A stretch of DNA of 64,000 nucleotides from Actinomycetota bacterium (GTDB taxonomy: Bacteria; Actinomycetota; Geothermincolia; Geothermincolales; RBG-13-55-18). Shown in pieces: positions 35,805 through 44,806 of the stretch (positions are counted from its first letter, which is position 1; each line of letters begins with the position of its first letter). The notes under the pieces were generated by a model, which was not told the DNA's origin, did not search any database, and worked only from the letters and a program-made list of their open reading frames with translations. Location of the stretch: assembly GCA_014360655.1 (NCBI GenBank), contig JACIXC010000002.1, forward strand, positions 62,001-126,000, written 5' to 3'. The translations under genes and the position numbers were made by a program.

Positions 35805-36785
35805 GTGCCAGCCATAGAGGTCGACCCGGAGTTGCTGCGGGAATTCGAGCTCGGGCTGCAGCCGAGCCGGCCGGAAAGGAGCGCCATCCCGGCGCGCATA
35901 CTGGGATACGGCGAGATAAGCACCGTCTTCGAGATAGCGCGCGGGGACCTGGAGGGTATAGCGTGCAAGCGGCTGCCGATATTCCGCGACCGGCGTGAAA
36001 TAGAGGAATACGAGCGCATATACGTGGAGTACAACCGCCTCCTGGAGGAAGAGATCGGGCTCAAGCTTCCCCCGCACGGTTACGCTGAGACGACGGGAAA
36101 GGGAGGACGACCCGTTTTCTTCATATTGCAGGAACGCGTGCCGTCGTCTTCCATCGGCAACAACGCCATAGCTTTCCTCGACGCAGGGGGAGTCTCGGAG
36201 CTCGTACTGCTCGTCTTGCGCGAGTTGCGCAAGGTCTGGGATTACAACCTCAGGCAGAAGGAGTTCGAGGTAGCCATAGACGGACAGATATCCAACTGGT
36301 CCGTCGCGGGGTTCGACCCCGGCAACCCGCGCCTGGAGGAGGGGCAGGTCCTGTATTACCTGGATACCAGCACCCCGCTTTTCAGGGTGGCGGGGACGGA
36401 ACAGCTCGACCCGGAGCTTTTCCTGCGCAGCGCGCCTTCTTTCCTGGTGTGGATAATAAGGCTGGCCTTCCTCGGGGACGTCATGACCCGTTACTACCGG
36501 CCCCGCCTGGTGGCGACGGACCTGGTGGCCAACTTCTACAAGGAAGGCAGGGCGGACCTGGTACCCCGCCTGGTGGAGACCGTGAACCATTTCTTCCTGC
36601 GGGAGGCGCCCCACCTCGGGGTGGAGCCCCTCAGCGTGAAGGAGGTGTCTTCCTATTATCGAGAGGACGCCCTCATATGGTCGCTCTACCTCTATATGCG
36701 CAGGCTGGACCGCTTTCTGCGCGGCACGGTCCTGCGGCGCGAATATCCCTACATCCTGCCCGGGAGGATAAGGCGCCGCCGGTGA
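35805..36785 (+). CDS. DUF6206-like protein, unknown function
   Basis: A 326-residue soluble protein that I associate with the uncharacterised DUF6206 family. The N-terminal third (PARILGYGEISTVFEI, IACKRLPIFRDRREIEEYERIYVEYNRLL) has the outline of the small lobe of a kinase-like fold: a glycine-poor loop, a strand with Lys, then a helix with Glu. Later, IDGQISNWSVAGFD and LYYLDTSTPLFR could correspond to catalytic and metal-loop regions (the YLDTSTP Asp resembling DFG). That reading is an inference. It starts with GTG 35805, with GGGAGG upstream. The next gene is a class III aminotransferase 119 bases later. Confidence 0.65.
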   Translation: MPAIEVDPELLREFELGLQPSRPERSAIPARILGYGEISTVFEIARGDLEGIACKRLPIFRDRREIEEYERIYVEYNRLLEEEIGLKLPPHGYAETTGKGGRPVFFILQERVPSSSIGNNAIAFLDAGGVSELVLLVLRELRKVWDYNLRQKEFEVAIDGQISNWSVAGFDPGNPRLEEGQVLYYLDTSTPLFRVAGTEQLDPELFLRSAPSFLVWIIRLAFLGDVMTRYYRPRLVATDLVANFYKEGRADLVPRLVETVNHFFLREAPHLGVEPLSVKEVSSYYREDALIWSLYLYMRRLDRFLRGTVLRREYPYILPGRIRRRR

Positions 36786-36904
36786 GGCCTCGCTGCGCGG
36801 TCGCGGCCCCGGCGGCAGGGCGGAGGAGGGCTTGGTCATAGTGATGTCTGGCGGTGATGCGGCGAGGAAGGAAGGGGACTTAGCGGCAGCTTGGGGGTGT
36901 GACC

Positions 36905-38155
36905 ATGAAGTTCATCGGGCGTGACGGTAAGGAGACCGTGATCGAGAGGTTCGCCAGGCACGTCTCCAGCGGGAAAGCGAGGTTCTTCCGCCAGGTGGGA
37001 ATAGATTTCATCTTCGCGCGCCGCGAGGGGATATACGTGTGGGACCTTGACGGAGAGCGCCTGATCAACTGCCACTGCAACGGCGGCGTCTTCAACCTCG
37101 GGCACCGTCACCCGCGTATAGTGGCCGCGCTGCGGGACGCGCTGGAGGAGCTGGACATCGGCAATCACCACCTCATAAGCGAGCACCGGGCCCTGCTGGC
37201 GGAAAAGCTCGCCTCCCTCTCGCCCGGCGACCTCAACCGCGTCATCTTCGGCGTGGGAGGGGGCGAGGCGGTGGACACGGCCATCAAGCTGGCGCGCGGC
37301 CACACCCGCAGGCCGGGGATCATCTCCGCGGTGGGCGGCTACCACGGGCACACGGGGTTCGCGCTGGCCACGGGGGATGACAAGTACAGCGAGCCGTTCG
37401 CTCCCCTGCCGCCCGCCTTTTACAAGGTGCCCTTCGGCGACCTTTCCGCGCTCGAGGAATGCATGGGCGAGGACGTGGCGGGGGTGATATTCGAGGCCAT
37501 ACCCGCGACCCTGGGCATCGTGATCCCGCCCGAGGGTTATTTCGCGGGCGTGCGCGAGCTGTGCGACCGCTACGGGGCGGTTATGATCATCGACGAGGTT
37601 CAGACTGGGCTTGGGCGTTGCGGGGCGACGTGGTGCATCGATACCTACGGGGTGGTCCCGGACATCATGGTGACCGGCAAGGGCCTCTCGGGCGGGCTCT
37701 ATCCCATCACCGCCACCGTCTACAGCGACCGCCTCAACCCCTTTTTCGACGAAAACCCGTTCATACACGTGTCCACCTTCGGCGGCGCGGAGCTCGGCTG
37801 CCACGTGGCCCTGGAGGTCCTGCGCATCCTCGAGGAGGAGGGATTCCTCGCGCACGTGCGCGACGTGGCGCGCGTGTTCGAGGAGGGCTTCGCCGCCCTC
37901 AGGAGGTCACATCCCGACATCCTCGAGGAGACCAGGCAGCGTGGACTGATGATGGGCCTGAAGATGGCCAACGAGGCCTGCGGCCCCCTCATGACCCTGG
38001 CCGGCTTCAGGCACGGGATCCTGACCATCTACGCCAACAACGACACCTCGGTGAGCCAGATACTGCCCCCGCTGATCATCGCAAGGGAGGAAGCGGAAAC
38101 GGTATTGGAGGCACTGGACGCCATGCTCTACGACGTGGAGAAGGCTTTCTCGTGA
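36905..38155 (+). CDS. Class III PLP aminotransferase
   Basis: A 416-residue fold-type I aminotransferase of the acetylornithine/GABA/diaminobutyrate type. The PLP lysine is K259 in VTGKGLSGGLYP, preceded by MIIDEVQTGLGRCG. GVGGGEAVDTAIKLAR and VGGYHGHTGFA are the cofactor-binding segments. ATG 36905 is used; a GTG lies two codons earlier. The N-terminus (FARHVSSGKARFFRQVGIDFIF) is longer than in ArgD-type enzymes. It stands beside the DUF6206-like gene, which suggests a shared substrate. The amino donor is unknown. Its stop lies 2 bases from the stop of the convergent rpmB. Confidence 0.85.
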   Translation: MKFIGRDGKETVIERFARHVSSGKARFFRQVGIDFIFARREGIYVWDLDGERLINCHCNGGVFNLGHRHPRIVAALRDALEELDIGNHHLISEHRALLAEKLASLSPGDLNRVIFGVGGGEAVDTAIKLARGHTRRPGIISAVGGYHGHTGFALATGDDKYSEPFAPLPPAFYKVPFGDLSALEECMGEDVAGVIFEAIPATLGIVIPPEGYFAGVRELCDRYGAVMIIDEVQTGLGRCGATWCIDTYGVVPDIMVTGKGLSGGLYPITATVYSDRLNPFFDENPFIHVSTFGGAELGCHVALEVLRILEEEGFLAHVRDVARVFEEGFAALRRSHPDILEETRQRGLMMGLKMANEACGPLMTLAGFRHGILTIYANNDTSVSQILPPLIIAREEAETVLEALDAMLYDVEKAFS

Positions 38156-38157
38156 GG

Positions 38158-38346
38158 TCAGTGGCGCGTGACCTTGCCCGCCTTCATGCACTTGGTGCAG
38201 ACGTTCATGTGGGCCGGTTTGCCGTCGACCAGCACCCGGATCTTCTGGATGTTGGGGTTCCACCGCCGCTTGGTCTTGCGGTGGGAGTGGCTGATATTGA
38301 ACCCGAACGAGGGTTTCTTGCCGCAAACCTCGCAGATCCTGGACAT
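38158..38346 (-). CDS. rpmB: Ribosomal protein bL28
   Basis: A 62-residue L28 protein of the zinc-binding form: C5/C8 (CEVC) and CTKC near the C-terminus. The core [21 protein letters not shown] is diagnostic. AGGAGGT lies upstream of the ATG at 38346. It is a single gene on the minus strand, ending 2 bases from the convergent aminotransferase and starting next to the glycan-locus promoter region. Confidence 0.96.
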   Translation of the reverse strand: MSRICEVCGKKPSFGFNISHSHRKTKRRWNPNIQKIRVLVDGKPAHMNVCTKCMKAGKVTRH

Positions 38347-38480
38347 CTCGACCTCCTGTCAATTTCCCGCTGTATGTTACCAGAAGCCATGGTGACAGGC
38401 AACCCAGGCACCTGGGCACCGGGCGGGGACGGAAGGGGCCGAGGGAGCGGAAGGGGCGGAGGGGGGGCTCCCGCGAATTA

Positions 38481-38509
38481 TTGAGGGGGCGCGTTTATGA
38501 TGATATAAA
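38481..38509 (+). promoter_or_regulatory. Candidate promoter of the glycan locus
   Basis: TTGAGG (38481-38486) and TATAAA (38504-38509) are separated by 17 bases. This is the only strong-looking pair in the gap between rpmB and the flavoenzyme gene, about 45 bases upstream of its start. Confidence 0.5.
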
Positions 38510-38510
38510 G

Positions 38511-38528
38511 GTTTGCGGGATCGCAAAC
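38511..38528 (+). promoter_or_regulatory. Inverted repeat at the predicted transcription start (operator-like)
   Basis: GTTTGCG (38511-38517) and CGCAAAC (38522-38528) form a perfect inverted repeat with a GGAT centre, beginning one base after the -10 box. In this position it could be a repressor site or a 5' stem in the mRNA. Confidence 0.45.
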
Positions 38529-38555
38529 GGCGGAACGGGAAGCGGGAGAAGGAAC

Positions 38556-40169
38556 ATGGGAGAAAGAGCGGTCGTTATCGGTGCGGGACCCGCGGGGCTC
38601 ACGGCAGCCTACGAGCTGCTGACGCGCACGGACATCGTCCCCGTGGTGCTGGAGATGACCTCCGACATAGGCGGCATCTCCAAGACCGTGAAGTACAAGG
38701 GGAACCGCATGGACATCGGGGGCCACCGCTTTTTCTCCAAGTCCGACCGGGTGATGAGCTGGTGGCTGAACATCTTCCCCCTGCAGGGCGCCCCGGCGAG
38801 GGACGACCTGGTGCTGGGGAGGGAGGTCCCCTATGCGCCGGAGCAGTGGTACGCGGAGCTCGCCTTGCAGGAAAAGGCGCGCGCGGCGGGTTTCCCCGAT
38901 CCCGAGAAGAGCGACGAGGTGATGCTGGTGCGGGGCAGGATCTCCCGCATCCTTTACCTGCGCAAGTTCTTCGACTACCCCATAACCCTCAGCCGCCGGA
39001 CCTTTACCAACATGGGGCTGGCCCGCTCCCTCAAGGTGGGTTTCAGCTACCTCTACGCCCAGGCGTTCCCCATCCGCGAAGAGAGATCGCTGGAGGACTT
39101 CTTCATCAACCGCTTCGGGCGCGAGCTCTACCGCTCCTTCTTCAAGGACTACACGGAGAAGGTGTGGGGTGTTCCCTGCCAGGAGATAAAGCCGGAGTGG
39201 GGAGCCCAGAGGGTGAAGGGCCTTTCCATGTCCAAGGCCCTGCTGCACGCCCTGCGCAAGGCGGTGAGCAGGGACGGGAGCCTCTCGCAGAAGGACACCG
39301 AGACCAGCCTCATAGAGCGCTTCCTCTACCCAAAGCTGGGGCCCGGGCAGTTGTGGGAGAAGGTCGCCGACCTGGTGGAGGATATGGGGGGCAGGGTGCT
39401 CATGCGGCACAGGGTATGCGGGCTGGTCCGCGACGGCGGCAGGATCGTGGAGGTGGTGGCCAGGGACCTGGAGAGCGGGGAGGAGAAGCGTTTCCCCGCC
39501 GACTACGTCTTCTCCACCATGCCGCTGAGGGACCTGGTGGCGGCGATGGGCCCCGACGTGCCGGGGGAGGTGAGGGAGGTGGCGTCGCGGCTTCCCTACC
39601 GGGATTTCGTCACCGTGGGCGTTCTCCTGCGTAAACTCAAGGTGAAGAACGAGTCGGACGTGAAGACGGTGAACGACATCGTGCCCGACAACTGGATATA
39701 CGTGCAGGAGAGGGACGTCAAGCTGGGAAGGATACAGATATTCAACAACTGGAGCCCCTACATGGTGGCGGACCCCGAGAAGGTGTGGATAGGGCTGGAG
39801 TACTTCTGCAACGAAGGCGACGGGATATGGTCCATGCCGGACGACATGATGGCGAAGTTCGCCGTCGACGAGCTGGTGAAGATAGGTTTCATCGACGGGG
39901 AGGACGTTCTCGACCACGTGGTGGTGCGCATGCCCAAGTGCTACCCGGCCTACCTGGGTTCCTACGAGAAGATCGGCGTGGTGACGCGATTCCTCGACGG
40001 CCTGGAGAACCTGTTCCCCATCGGCCGCAACGGCATGCACCGCTACAACAACCAGGACCACTCCATGCTCACGGCCATGATGGCCGTGGACAACATCCTG
40101 GAGGGGAGGACGGACAAGTCGAACATCTGGTCCGTCAACACGGAGCAGGAATACCACGAGGAAAAGTGA
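38556..40169 (+). CDS. FAD-dependent NAD(P)-binding oxidoreductase (UDP-galactopyranose mutase/protoporphyrinogen oxidase-like)
   Basis: A 537-residue flavoprotein. The FAD-binding motif is [15 protein letters not shown] at the N-terminus, followed by [14 protein letters not shown], which resembles UDP-galactopyranose mutases and related amine-oxidase-like enzymes (COG1232 type). The C-terminal FAD signature includes [21 protein letters not shown]. It opens the glycan locus, which supports a role in sugar or lipid-linked sugar modification rather than haem synthesis, but it is longer than typical Glf proteins (about 380 residues). ATG 38556 has GGGAGAAGG upstream. Confidence 0.82.
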   Translation: MGERAVVIGAGPAGLTAAYELLTRTDIVPVVLEMTSDIGGISKTVKYKGNRMDIGGHRFFSKSDRVMSWWLNIFPLQGAPARDDLVLGREVPYAPEQWYAELALQEKARAAGFPDPEKSDEVMLVRGRISRILYLRKFFDYPITLSRRTFTNMGLARSLKVGFSYLYAQAFPIREERSLEDFFINRFGRELYRSFFKDYTEKVWGVPCQEIKPEWGAQRVKGLSMSKALLHALRKAVSRDGSLSQKDTETSLIERFLYPKLGPGQLWEKVADLVEDMGGRVLMRHRVCGLVRDGGRIVEVVARDLESGEEKRFPADYVFSTMPLRDLVAAMGPDVPGEVREVASRLPYRDFVTVGVLLRKLKVKNESDVKTVNDIVPDNWIYVQERDVKLGRIQIFNNWSPYMVADPEKVWIGLEYFCNEGDGIWSMPDDMMAKFAVDELVKIGFIDGEDVLDHVVVRMPKCYPAYLGSYEKIGVVTRFLDGLENLFPIGRNGMHRYNNQDHSMLTAMMAVDNILEGRTDKSNIWSVNTEQEYHEEK

Positions 40170-40280
40170 GGGCGCACACCCGCGGTCGCTTTCCCGTACG
40201 CTCTCTCCCCAGGACGCCTTCGCGGCGCGCGGCCCCGGTGCGGGGACCCGGTTAACCCGGCTCCGGTCGGATCGATTTCT

Positions 40281-42842
40281 ATGGTTTTCGGGGATAGCGG
40301 GGATATGTGTCTTTCGGAGGTCAGCCGGGCGTTGAGCGAGAAGAGGTCTGCACGGGAAACGGCCCTGGCCCTGCTTTTCTTCACCGTCGTCACCTGCGCG
40401 TTCACCTTCCCGCTCGTCCTGCGCATGCACCGCTTGATCGTCGGGGACGTCGTGGACCCGCTCCTGAACAACTGGATCATCGCGCACGGCGCGAAGAGCA
40501 TATTCACCTCGCCTTCCAGCTTTTTCCAGGGCAACATACTCTATCCCGCCAGGGACGTCATCACCTATTCAGAGCATTTCTTCACCCTGTCTCTCCTGAT
40601 AGCGCCGGTCTATTTCGCCACCGGCAACCCGGTTCTCTGCCACAACCTGCTGATATTGTTCTCTTTCATCTTCTCCGGTCTGGGAGCCTTTCTGCTCGTC
40701 AGGTACCTGACGGACGATTACCGTGCCGGCTTGCTGGCGGGCACCTTCTTCGCCTTCTGCAACTACAAGTTCGCGCAGGTGACGCACCTGAACGCCTTCT
40801 TTTCGGCGTTCCTACCTTATGCCGTCCTCTATTTCCACAAGTTCTGGAAGGAGGGGAGGAAGAAGCATCTTTTCCTGTTCTTCCTCTTCTTCCTGGCGCA
40901 GGCGCTGGAGAGCTGGTATTACTTCGTTTTCGCGGCCGTCGTGGTGGGGCTGCTGCTGCTGGCGTACGCGTGGCGTTCGCGCCGCGATTTCCCCTGGAGG
41001 AGAGTCCTGGCCCTCGTCCTGGCCATGGCGGTCTGCCTCCTCTTCCTCTCCCCCTTCGCCCTTGCATACTTGAAGACCCACCGGCGCCTTCCCGGCTTCG
41101 AGCGGACGCTGGCGGAGAGCGAGTTCTACGGGATAGGCCCGCGGGACTTCCGCACCACCTTCCAGAACAGCCTGCTGTACGGCAACAACAACCCCCTGGT
41201 CAGGGCCGTCGACGGGGGGGAGAAGGTGGTCTTCACGGGCCTCGTCATACTGTTCCTTGCCTGCGCCGGCCTGTACCTGCTGCTGGCGCGGGGGGAAGAC
41301 GGCAGCGAGGAAGCGGCCGCTTTCCGCGGCGGGTCCCGCGATGCGGAGGCGGCATACCTCTTCGCGGCGGCGGTCATCTTCCTGTTCATGCTGGGCCCCC
41401 GGGTGGCGGGGATAAGGAACTACTTCTACGTCGCCTTCTACGATATCGGGTTGCTGAGATTCATACGCGTGCCGGCCAGGTTCTTCGCTCCCCTATCCCT
41501 CTGCCTGGCGGTCCTGGGCGGGATCGGGATGCGGGGGCTGCTGCTCAACTGCCGGCAGGACAGGCGCGGTTTGCTTTCGCCTCGCGGGGCGCTGGCGGCG
41601 GCGCTGATCCTCCTGCTCCTGGCGGAGCTTGCCGTGTACGGTCTCCCCTTCAAGGAGGTCCCCCTTCGCGGGGAAATGCCGCAGGTGTACCGGTGGTTGC
41701 AGGAGCAGGGCGACGTGCGCGTGATCGAGCTGCCGTTCGGGGACATCGAGCCGTCCCCCAACTACGACGGCGCCCTCGCCATCGCCCCGAGCGACCTCTG
41801 GACCTACCTCTACCGCGAAAGCCTGTGCACGTACTGGAGCATCTTCCACGGACGCACCATCGCCAACGGCAACAACTACTGGCCTTACAGTTACCGCAGG
41901 ATCGTGGCGGAGATGCAGGGTTTCCCCTCGCCGCGGACGGTGGAGATGCTGGGGGCCCTCCGCATCGACCTGGTCATCTGGCACTGGGACTGGGTTCCGG
42001 AGGAGTGGAGGGAGGATTTCAGGGTGAGGCTGCACGGCACCCGCGGACTGGAGCCGGTGATGGATTTCGGCGGTGAGGAGGTCTTCGCCGTGCGCACCGC
42101 GTCTGCTGCGCCGGGGCCCGATGAGCTCGAGGTGGACCTGGCGGCCCCCGGGGTTATCGGGGCGGGCATGGAGGCGGGGTGCGGGCTGCTGGTGGGCAAC
42201 GCGAGCGGTTCCCCCTACGCCTATCTCGATGAAGGACCACACCTGTTGCGGGCGCGGTGGTCGGCCGGGGGAGAGACGGCGCTGGAGGAGGAGGTGAGGT
42301 TCTGGCCGCCCTTCTACCTCGCGCCGGGCGATCGTTCCCTGGTCCCCTTCACCCTGAACAAGGTCCCGCCGCCGGGAGTATACCGCCTGCAGGTGGAATT
42401 GATCGACTGGCCGCGGGCGGCCACCCTGGAAGCCTCCGTCAGGGTGGAGGAAGCGGCAGCCCGCGGAGGGGAGGAGAGGCACGAGCGGGCCGAGATCCAC
42501 GATGTGCCGGAGGTGCTGGAGGTCGTGGGCGCCAGGGGAGGGCTCGTGCCCTTGCTGGTGGAGGTGGAGAACGCGGGGAGCGTCCTTCTTCCGGCGGGAA
42601 CAAGGGACGCCGACGGCGTGGGGGCGACCCTCCTCGAGGTGAGCTGGAAAAAGGGGACGCACGAGGAGAGGATGAGGTGCCCCTTGCCCTGCGACCTCTC
42701 TCCCGGCCAGGTGACGGCGGTCCCCTTCTCCCTGCGCCTGCCTGGGGAGTACGGGAGCTGCGAGCTAAACCTTTCCGTGGTCGCAGCCGACGGTGAGCCG
42801 ATATCGGGAGGTACGGGAGTGCGGATCCTGCAGAGGCCCTGA
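40281..42842 (+). CDS. Large polytopic membrane protein, GT-C glycosyltransferase-like, with extracytoplasmic C-terminal region
   Basis: An 853-residue protein. Roughly the first 480 residues contain about ten hydrophobic segments separated by short loops (for example LLILFSFIFSGLGAFLL, FLFFLFFLAQALESW, ALILLLLAELAVYGL), the outline of GT-C membrane glycosyltransferases. The first loop (GDVVDPLLNNWIIAHG) may carry the acidic catalytic residue. The remaining 370 residues are soluble and beta-rich, probably outside the membrane. No specific family is assigned. ATG 40281 and 40305 are both possible starts. The frame ends 26 bases before the next gene. Confidence 0.7.
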   Translation: MVFGDSGDMCLSEVSRALSEKRSARETALALLFFTVVTCAFTFPLVLRMHRLIVGDVVDPLLNNWIIAHGAKSIFTSPSSFFQGNILYPARDVITYSEHFFTLSLLIAPVYFATGNPVLCHNLLILFSFIFSGLGAFLLVRYLTDDYRAGLLAGTFFAFCNYKFAQVTHLNAFFSAFLPYAVLYFHKFWKEGRKKHLFLFFLFFLAQALESWYYFVFAAVVVGLLLLAYAWRSRRDFPWRRVLALVLAMAVCLLFLSPFALAYLKTHRRLPGFERTLAESEFYGIGPRDFRTTFQNSLLYGNNNPLVRAVDGGEKVVFTGLVILFLACAGLYLLLARGEDGSEEAAAFRGGSRDAEAAYLFAAAVIFLFMLGPRVAGIRNYFYVAFYDIGLLRFIRVPARFFAPLSLCLAVLGGIGMRGLLLNCRQDRRGLLSPRGALAAALILLLLAELAVYGLPFKEVPLRGEMPQVYRWLQEQGDVRVIELPFGDIEPSPNYDGALAIAPSDLWTYLYRESLCTYWSIFHGRTIANGNNYWPYSYRRIVAEMQGFPSPRTVEMLGALRIDLVIWHWDWVPEEWREDFRVRLHGTRGLEPVMDFGGEEVFAVRTASAAPGPDELEVDLAAPGVIGAGMEAGCGLLVGNASGSPYAYLDEGPHLLRARWSAGGETALEEEVRFWPPFYLAPGDRSLVPFTLNKVPPPGVYRLQVELIDWPRAATLEASVRVEEAAARGGEERHERAEIHDVPEVLEVVGARGGLVPLLVEVENAGSVLLPAGTRDADGVGATLLEVSWKKGTHEERMRCPLPCDLSPGQVTAVPFSLRLPGEYGSCELNLSVVAADGEPISGGTGVRILQRP

Positions 42843-42867
42843 TGCGGCGGAAGAGGTGAAACGGGCA

Positions 42868-44466
42868 TTGGGAGAGAGGACGTTCCTGCGCAGGACGCTT
42901 GCCGGGCTCTACGGGAGGAGATACCCCGTCCTCCTGTGCCTGGTCTTCGTGCTCGCCGTGCTGCTGCGCTGCCGCTACGCGCGGTGGACGCACATCTACA
43001 CGTACGACAGTTACTATTACCTGAACCTGGCGCGGGGGCTGATGCACGGCTTCTCCTATTCCCTCCGCGGCATGCCCCACGGCAAGTTCCTGCCGCTGTA
43101 TCCGGCGGCCATAGGGCTCGCCTCCCTTATCTTTCCCAGCTATGAATCGGCGGCCAAGGCCGTGAGCATCTTCTTCAGCTCCCTGGTGGTTTTCCCCGCC
43201 TGCGGCATCGCCCGGCTCATGCTGGACAGGAAGGCGGGCGTCTTCGCGGCGCTTTTCGCGGCCGTGGAACCCATCTCCGTGACCTGGTCCACGATCCCCA
43301 TGAGCGAGGGCCTCTTCGTCTTCCTGGCCTGCACGGCCCTTTACCTGTTTTTACGCTTCTGGAAACGGCGCTTCCGGGGAGACGCCAGGTCGCTGTACGG
43401 CGCGGCGTTCGTGAGCGGCCTCGCGGCCATGACGCGCTGGGAGGGATTGCTCGCCATGGCCATCTTCTTCCTCCTGGTCCTTTACGAGGTGGCTCGCCGC
43501 AGGATGGCCTGGAAGACCCTGCTCCTCATGACGCTCTTCTTCACGCTCGCCTATTCGCCCTGGTTGCTGAGGAACATCGCGGTGCGCGGCAACCCCTTTC
43601 CCCTGGATTACCTGACGGAGGTATCCGCGCACAAGGAGACCATCGCGGTGCCCATCCTGTGGAGCCGCTTCAAGAAATATATATTTTTCACGGAGTCGGT
43701 GGCCCTCTACGGGACCACCCACACCTACAACTACTGGCTGCTGCTGCTCGGTTACGGCGGCATGGCGCTGACCGCATGGAGAAGGGAGCTGCGGCGCTAT
43801 TTCCCCGCCGTCTTTCTCTGGTGGCTGCTCTTCGGGCCGCTGCACTGCCTCTTCTTCTATTTCTCCTCGCGGTACGTCGTGGGGGCGGCCGCGCTCATGT
43901 GCGTGCTCGCAGGGGTCGCCTTCTCCGCCCTTTACGGTATCATCGTCTCCTCCTTCACGCGGAGGGCGCTGGTCGCCGGCGCCACGGTTTTCATGATCTC
44001 TCTCCTGTGCATGGCCTGCGTCTCGTCCGTCCCCATAATAAGGGACCACTTCTGGCGCAACATCCTGCGCCTGGAGGACGACTGCGGGGGTATCGCCCTG
44101 CGGGAGCTCATGTTCTGGGTGCGCGACAACCTCCCGGAAGACACCGTGCTGGCCGCGCACGCGGGGCAGATGGCCTCCTACTACCTGGGGAGGGATGTCC
44201 TCTATATAGGCGACTGGAGCAATTTCGATCCCGGGGACGTGGACCCGGAGGACCCCTGGCCGGACGTTAAGGAGAAGGGAGTGGACTACTTCGTGCTCCA
44301 CGCGACGGCGCCGGACCTGGAGGAGGGGCTCGTGTTGTCGGAGATGCCGCCGGAGCTCGCCGCCTACATGAAGATAGAAAAGGTGACGGTGATGCAGCCG
44401 GTCCTGGGCGTCGACGACGTGAACTACGCCTTTCTCGTCAGCCTGCACCCTCCGCCGGGGGAGTAG
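42868..44466 (+). CDS. GT39/ArnT-like membrane glycosyltransferase
   Basis: A 532-residue polytopic membrane protein of the dolichol-phosphate-mannosyltransferase-like (GT39/GT83) group. The first extracytoplasmic loop has YTYDSYYYLNLARGL, where the Asp is the expected catalytic residue. It has ten or so membrane helices and a soluble C-terminal domain of about 130 residues (LREL MFWVRDNLPEDTVLAAH region). The TTG start at 42868 is preferred because GAGGTG lies 9 bases upstream; a GTG 12 bases earlier is the alternative. It would transfer a sugar from a polyprenyl-phosphate donor onto an acceptor outside the membrane. Confidence 0.75.
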   Translation: MGERTFLRRTLAGLYGRRYPVLLCLVFVLAVLLRCRYARWTHIYTYDSYYYLNLARGLMHGFSYSLRGMPHGKFLPLYPAAIGLASLIFPSYESAAKAVSIFFSSLVVFPACGIARLMLDRKAGVFAALFAAVEPISVTWSTIPMSEGLFVFLACTALYLFLRFWKRRFRGDARSLYGAAFVSGLAAMTRWEGLLAMAIFFLLVLYEVARRRMAWKTLLLMTLFFTLAYSPWLLRNIAVRGNPFPLDYLTEVSAHKETIAVPILWSRFKKYIFFTESVALYGTTHTYNYWLLLLGYGGMALTAWRRELRRYFPAVFLWWLLFGPLHCLFFYFSSRYVVGAAALMCVLAGVAFSALYGIIVSSFTRRALVAGATVFMISLLCMACVSSVPIIRDHFWRNILRLEDDCGGIALRELMFWVRDNLPEDTVLAAHAGQMASYYLGRDVLYIGDWSNFDPGDVDPEDPWPDVKEKGVDYFVLHATAPDLEEGLVLSEMPPELAAYMKIEKVTVMQPVLGVDDVNYAFLVSLHPPPGE

Positions 44467-44806
44467 GGGCTTCACCGGAGGAGTAAGGCCTCCATTTTCT
44501 GGGGCGCGGGCCGAGAGGCAGCAGGTCCCCCCTCGCCGCCGTGAGCCGGTATCGACCTTCGGGACGGGAACGTCGTTTTCGGCGGAACGGTGTTCGCCGG
44601 GCGTTCTGCGCGTCATGGCTCGGCCCGCTTTGCCCGCGCGCCCCGTATAACGTATCCTTTTCTCGTGGCGGACCGGGAGGCGGTTGCGGCGGAGGGGAGG
44701 AAGCGCATGGCCGAACGCCTTGAGGACAGCCGCCTCCGCAGCATCCGCGCCAGGGGCGGATGGAAACCTTGGAAGGCGCATCCGTAAAGGACCACCCGTA
44801 AAGGAC
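44467..44806 (+). other. Intergenic spacer in the glycan locus
   Basis: About 340 bases without a supported gene. Just after the GT39-like stop, GGAGG (44477) and CCTCC (44489) flank a short loop followed by ATTTTCT, a weak terminator candidate. TATAAC at about 44646 may be a -10 element for the downstream GT2 gene. The sequence CCGTAAAGGAC occurs twice, 16 bases apart, just before the GT2 start. Confidence 0.4.

Noticed and set aside
36449-36841. 130-codon plus-strand frame overlapping the end of the DUF6206-like gene
   Set aside because: It is an out-of-frame shadow rich in Arg, Gly and Pro, with no ribosome site.
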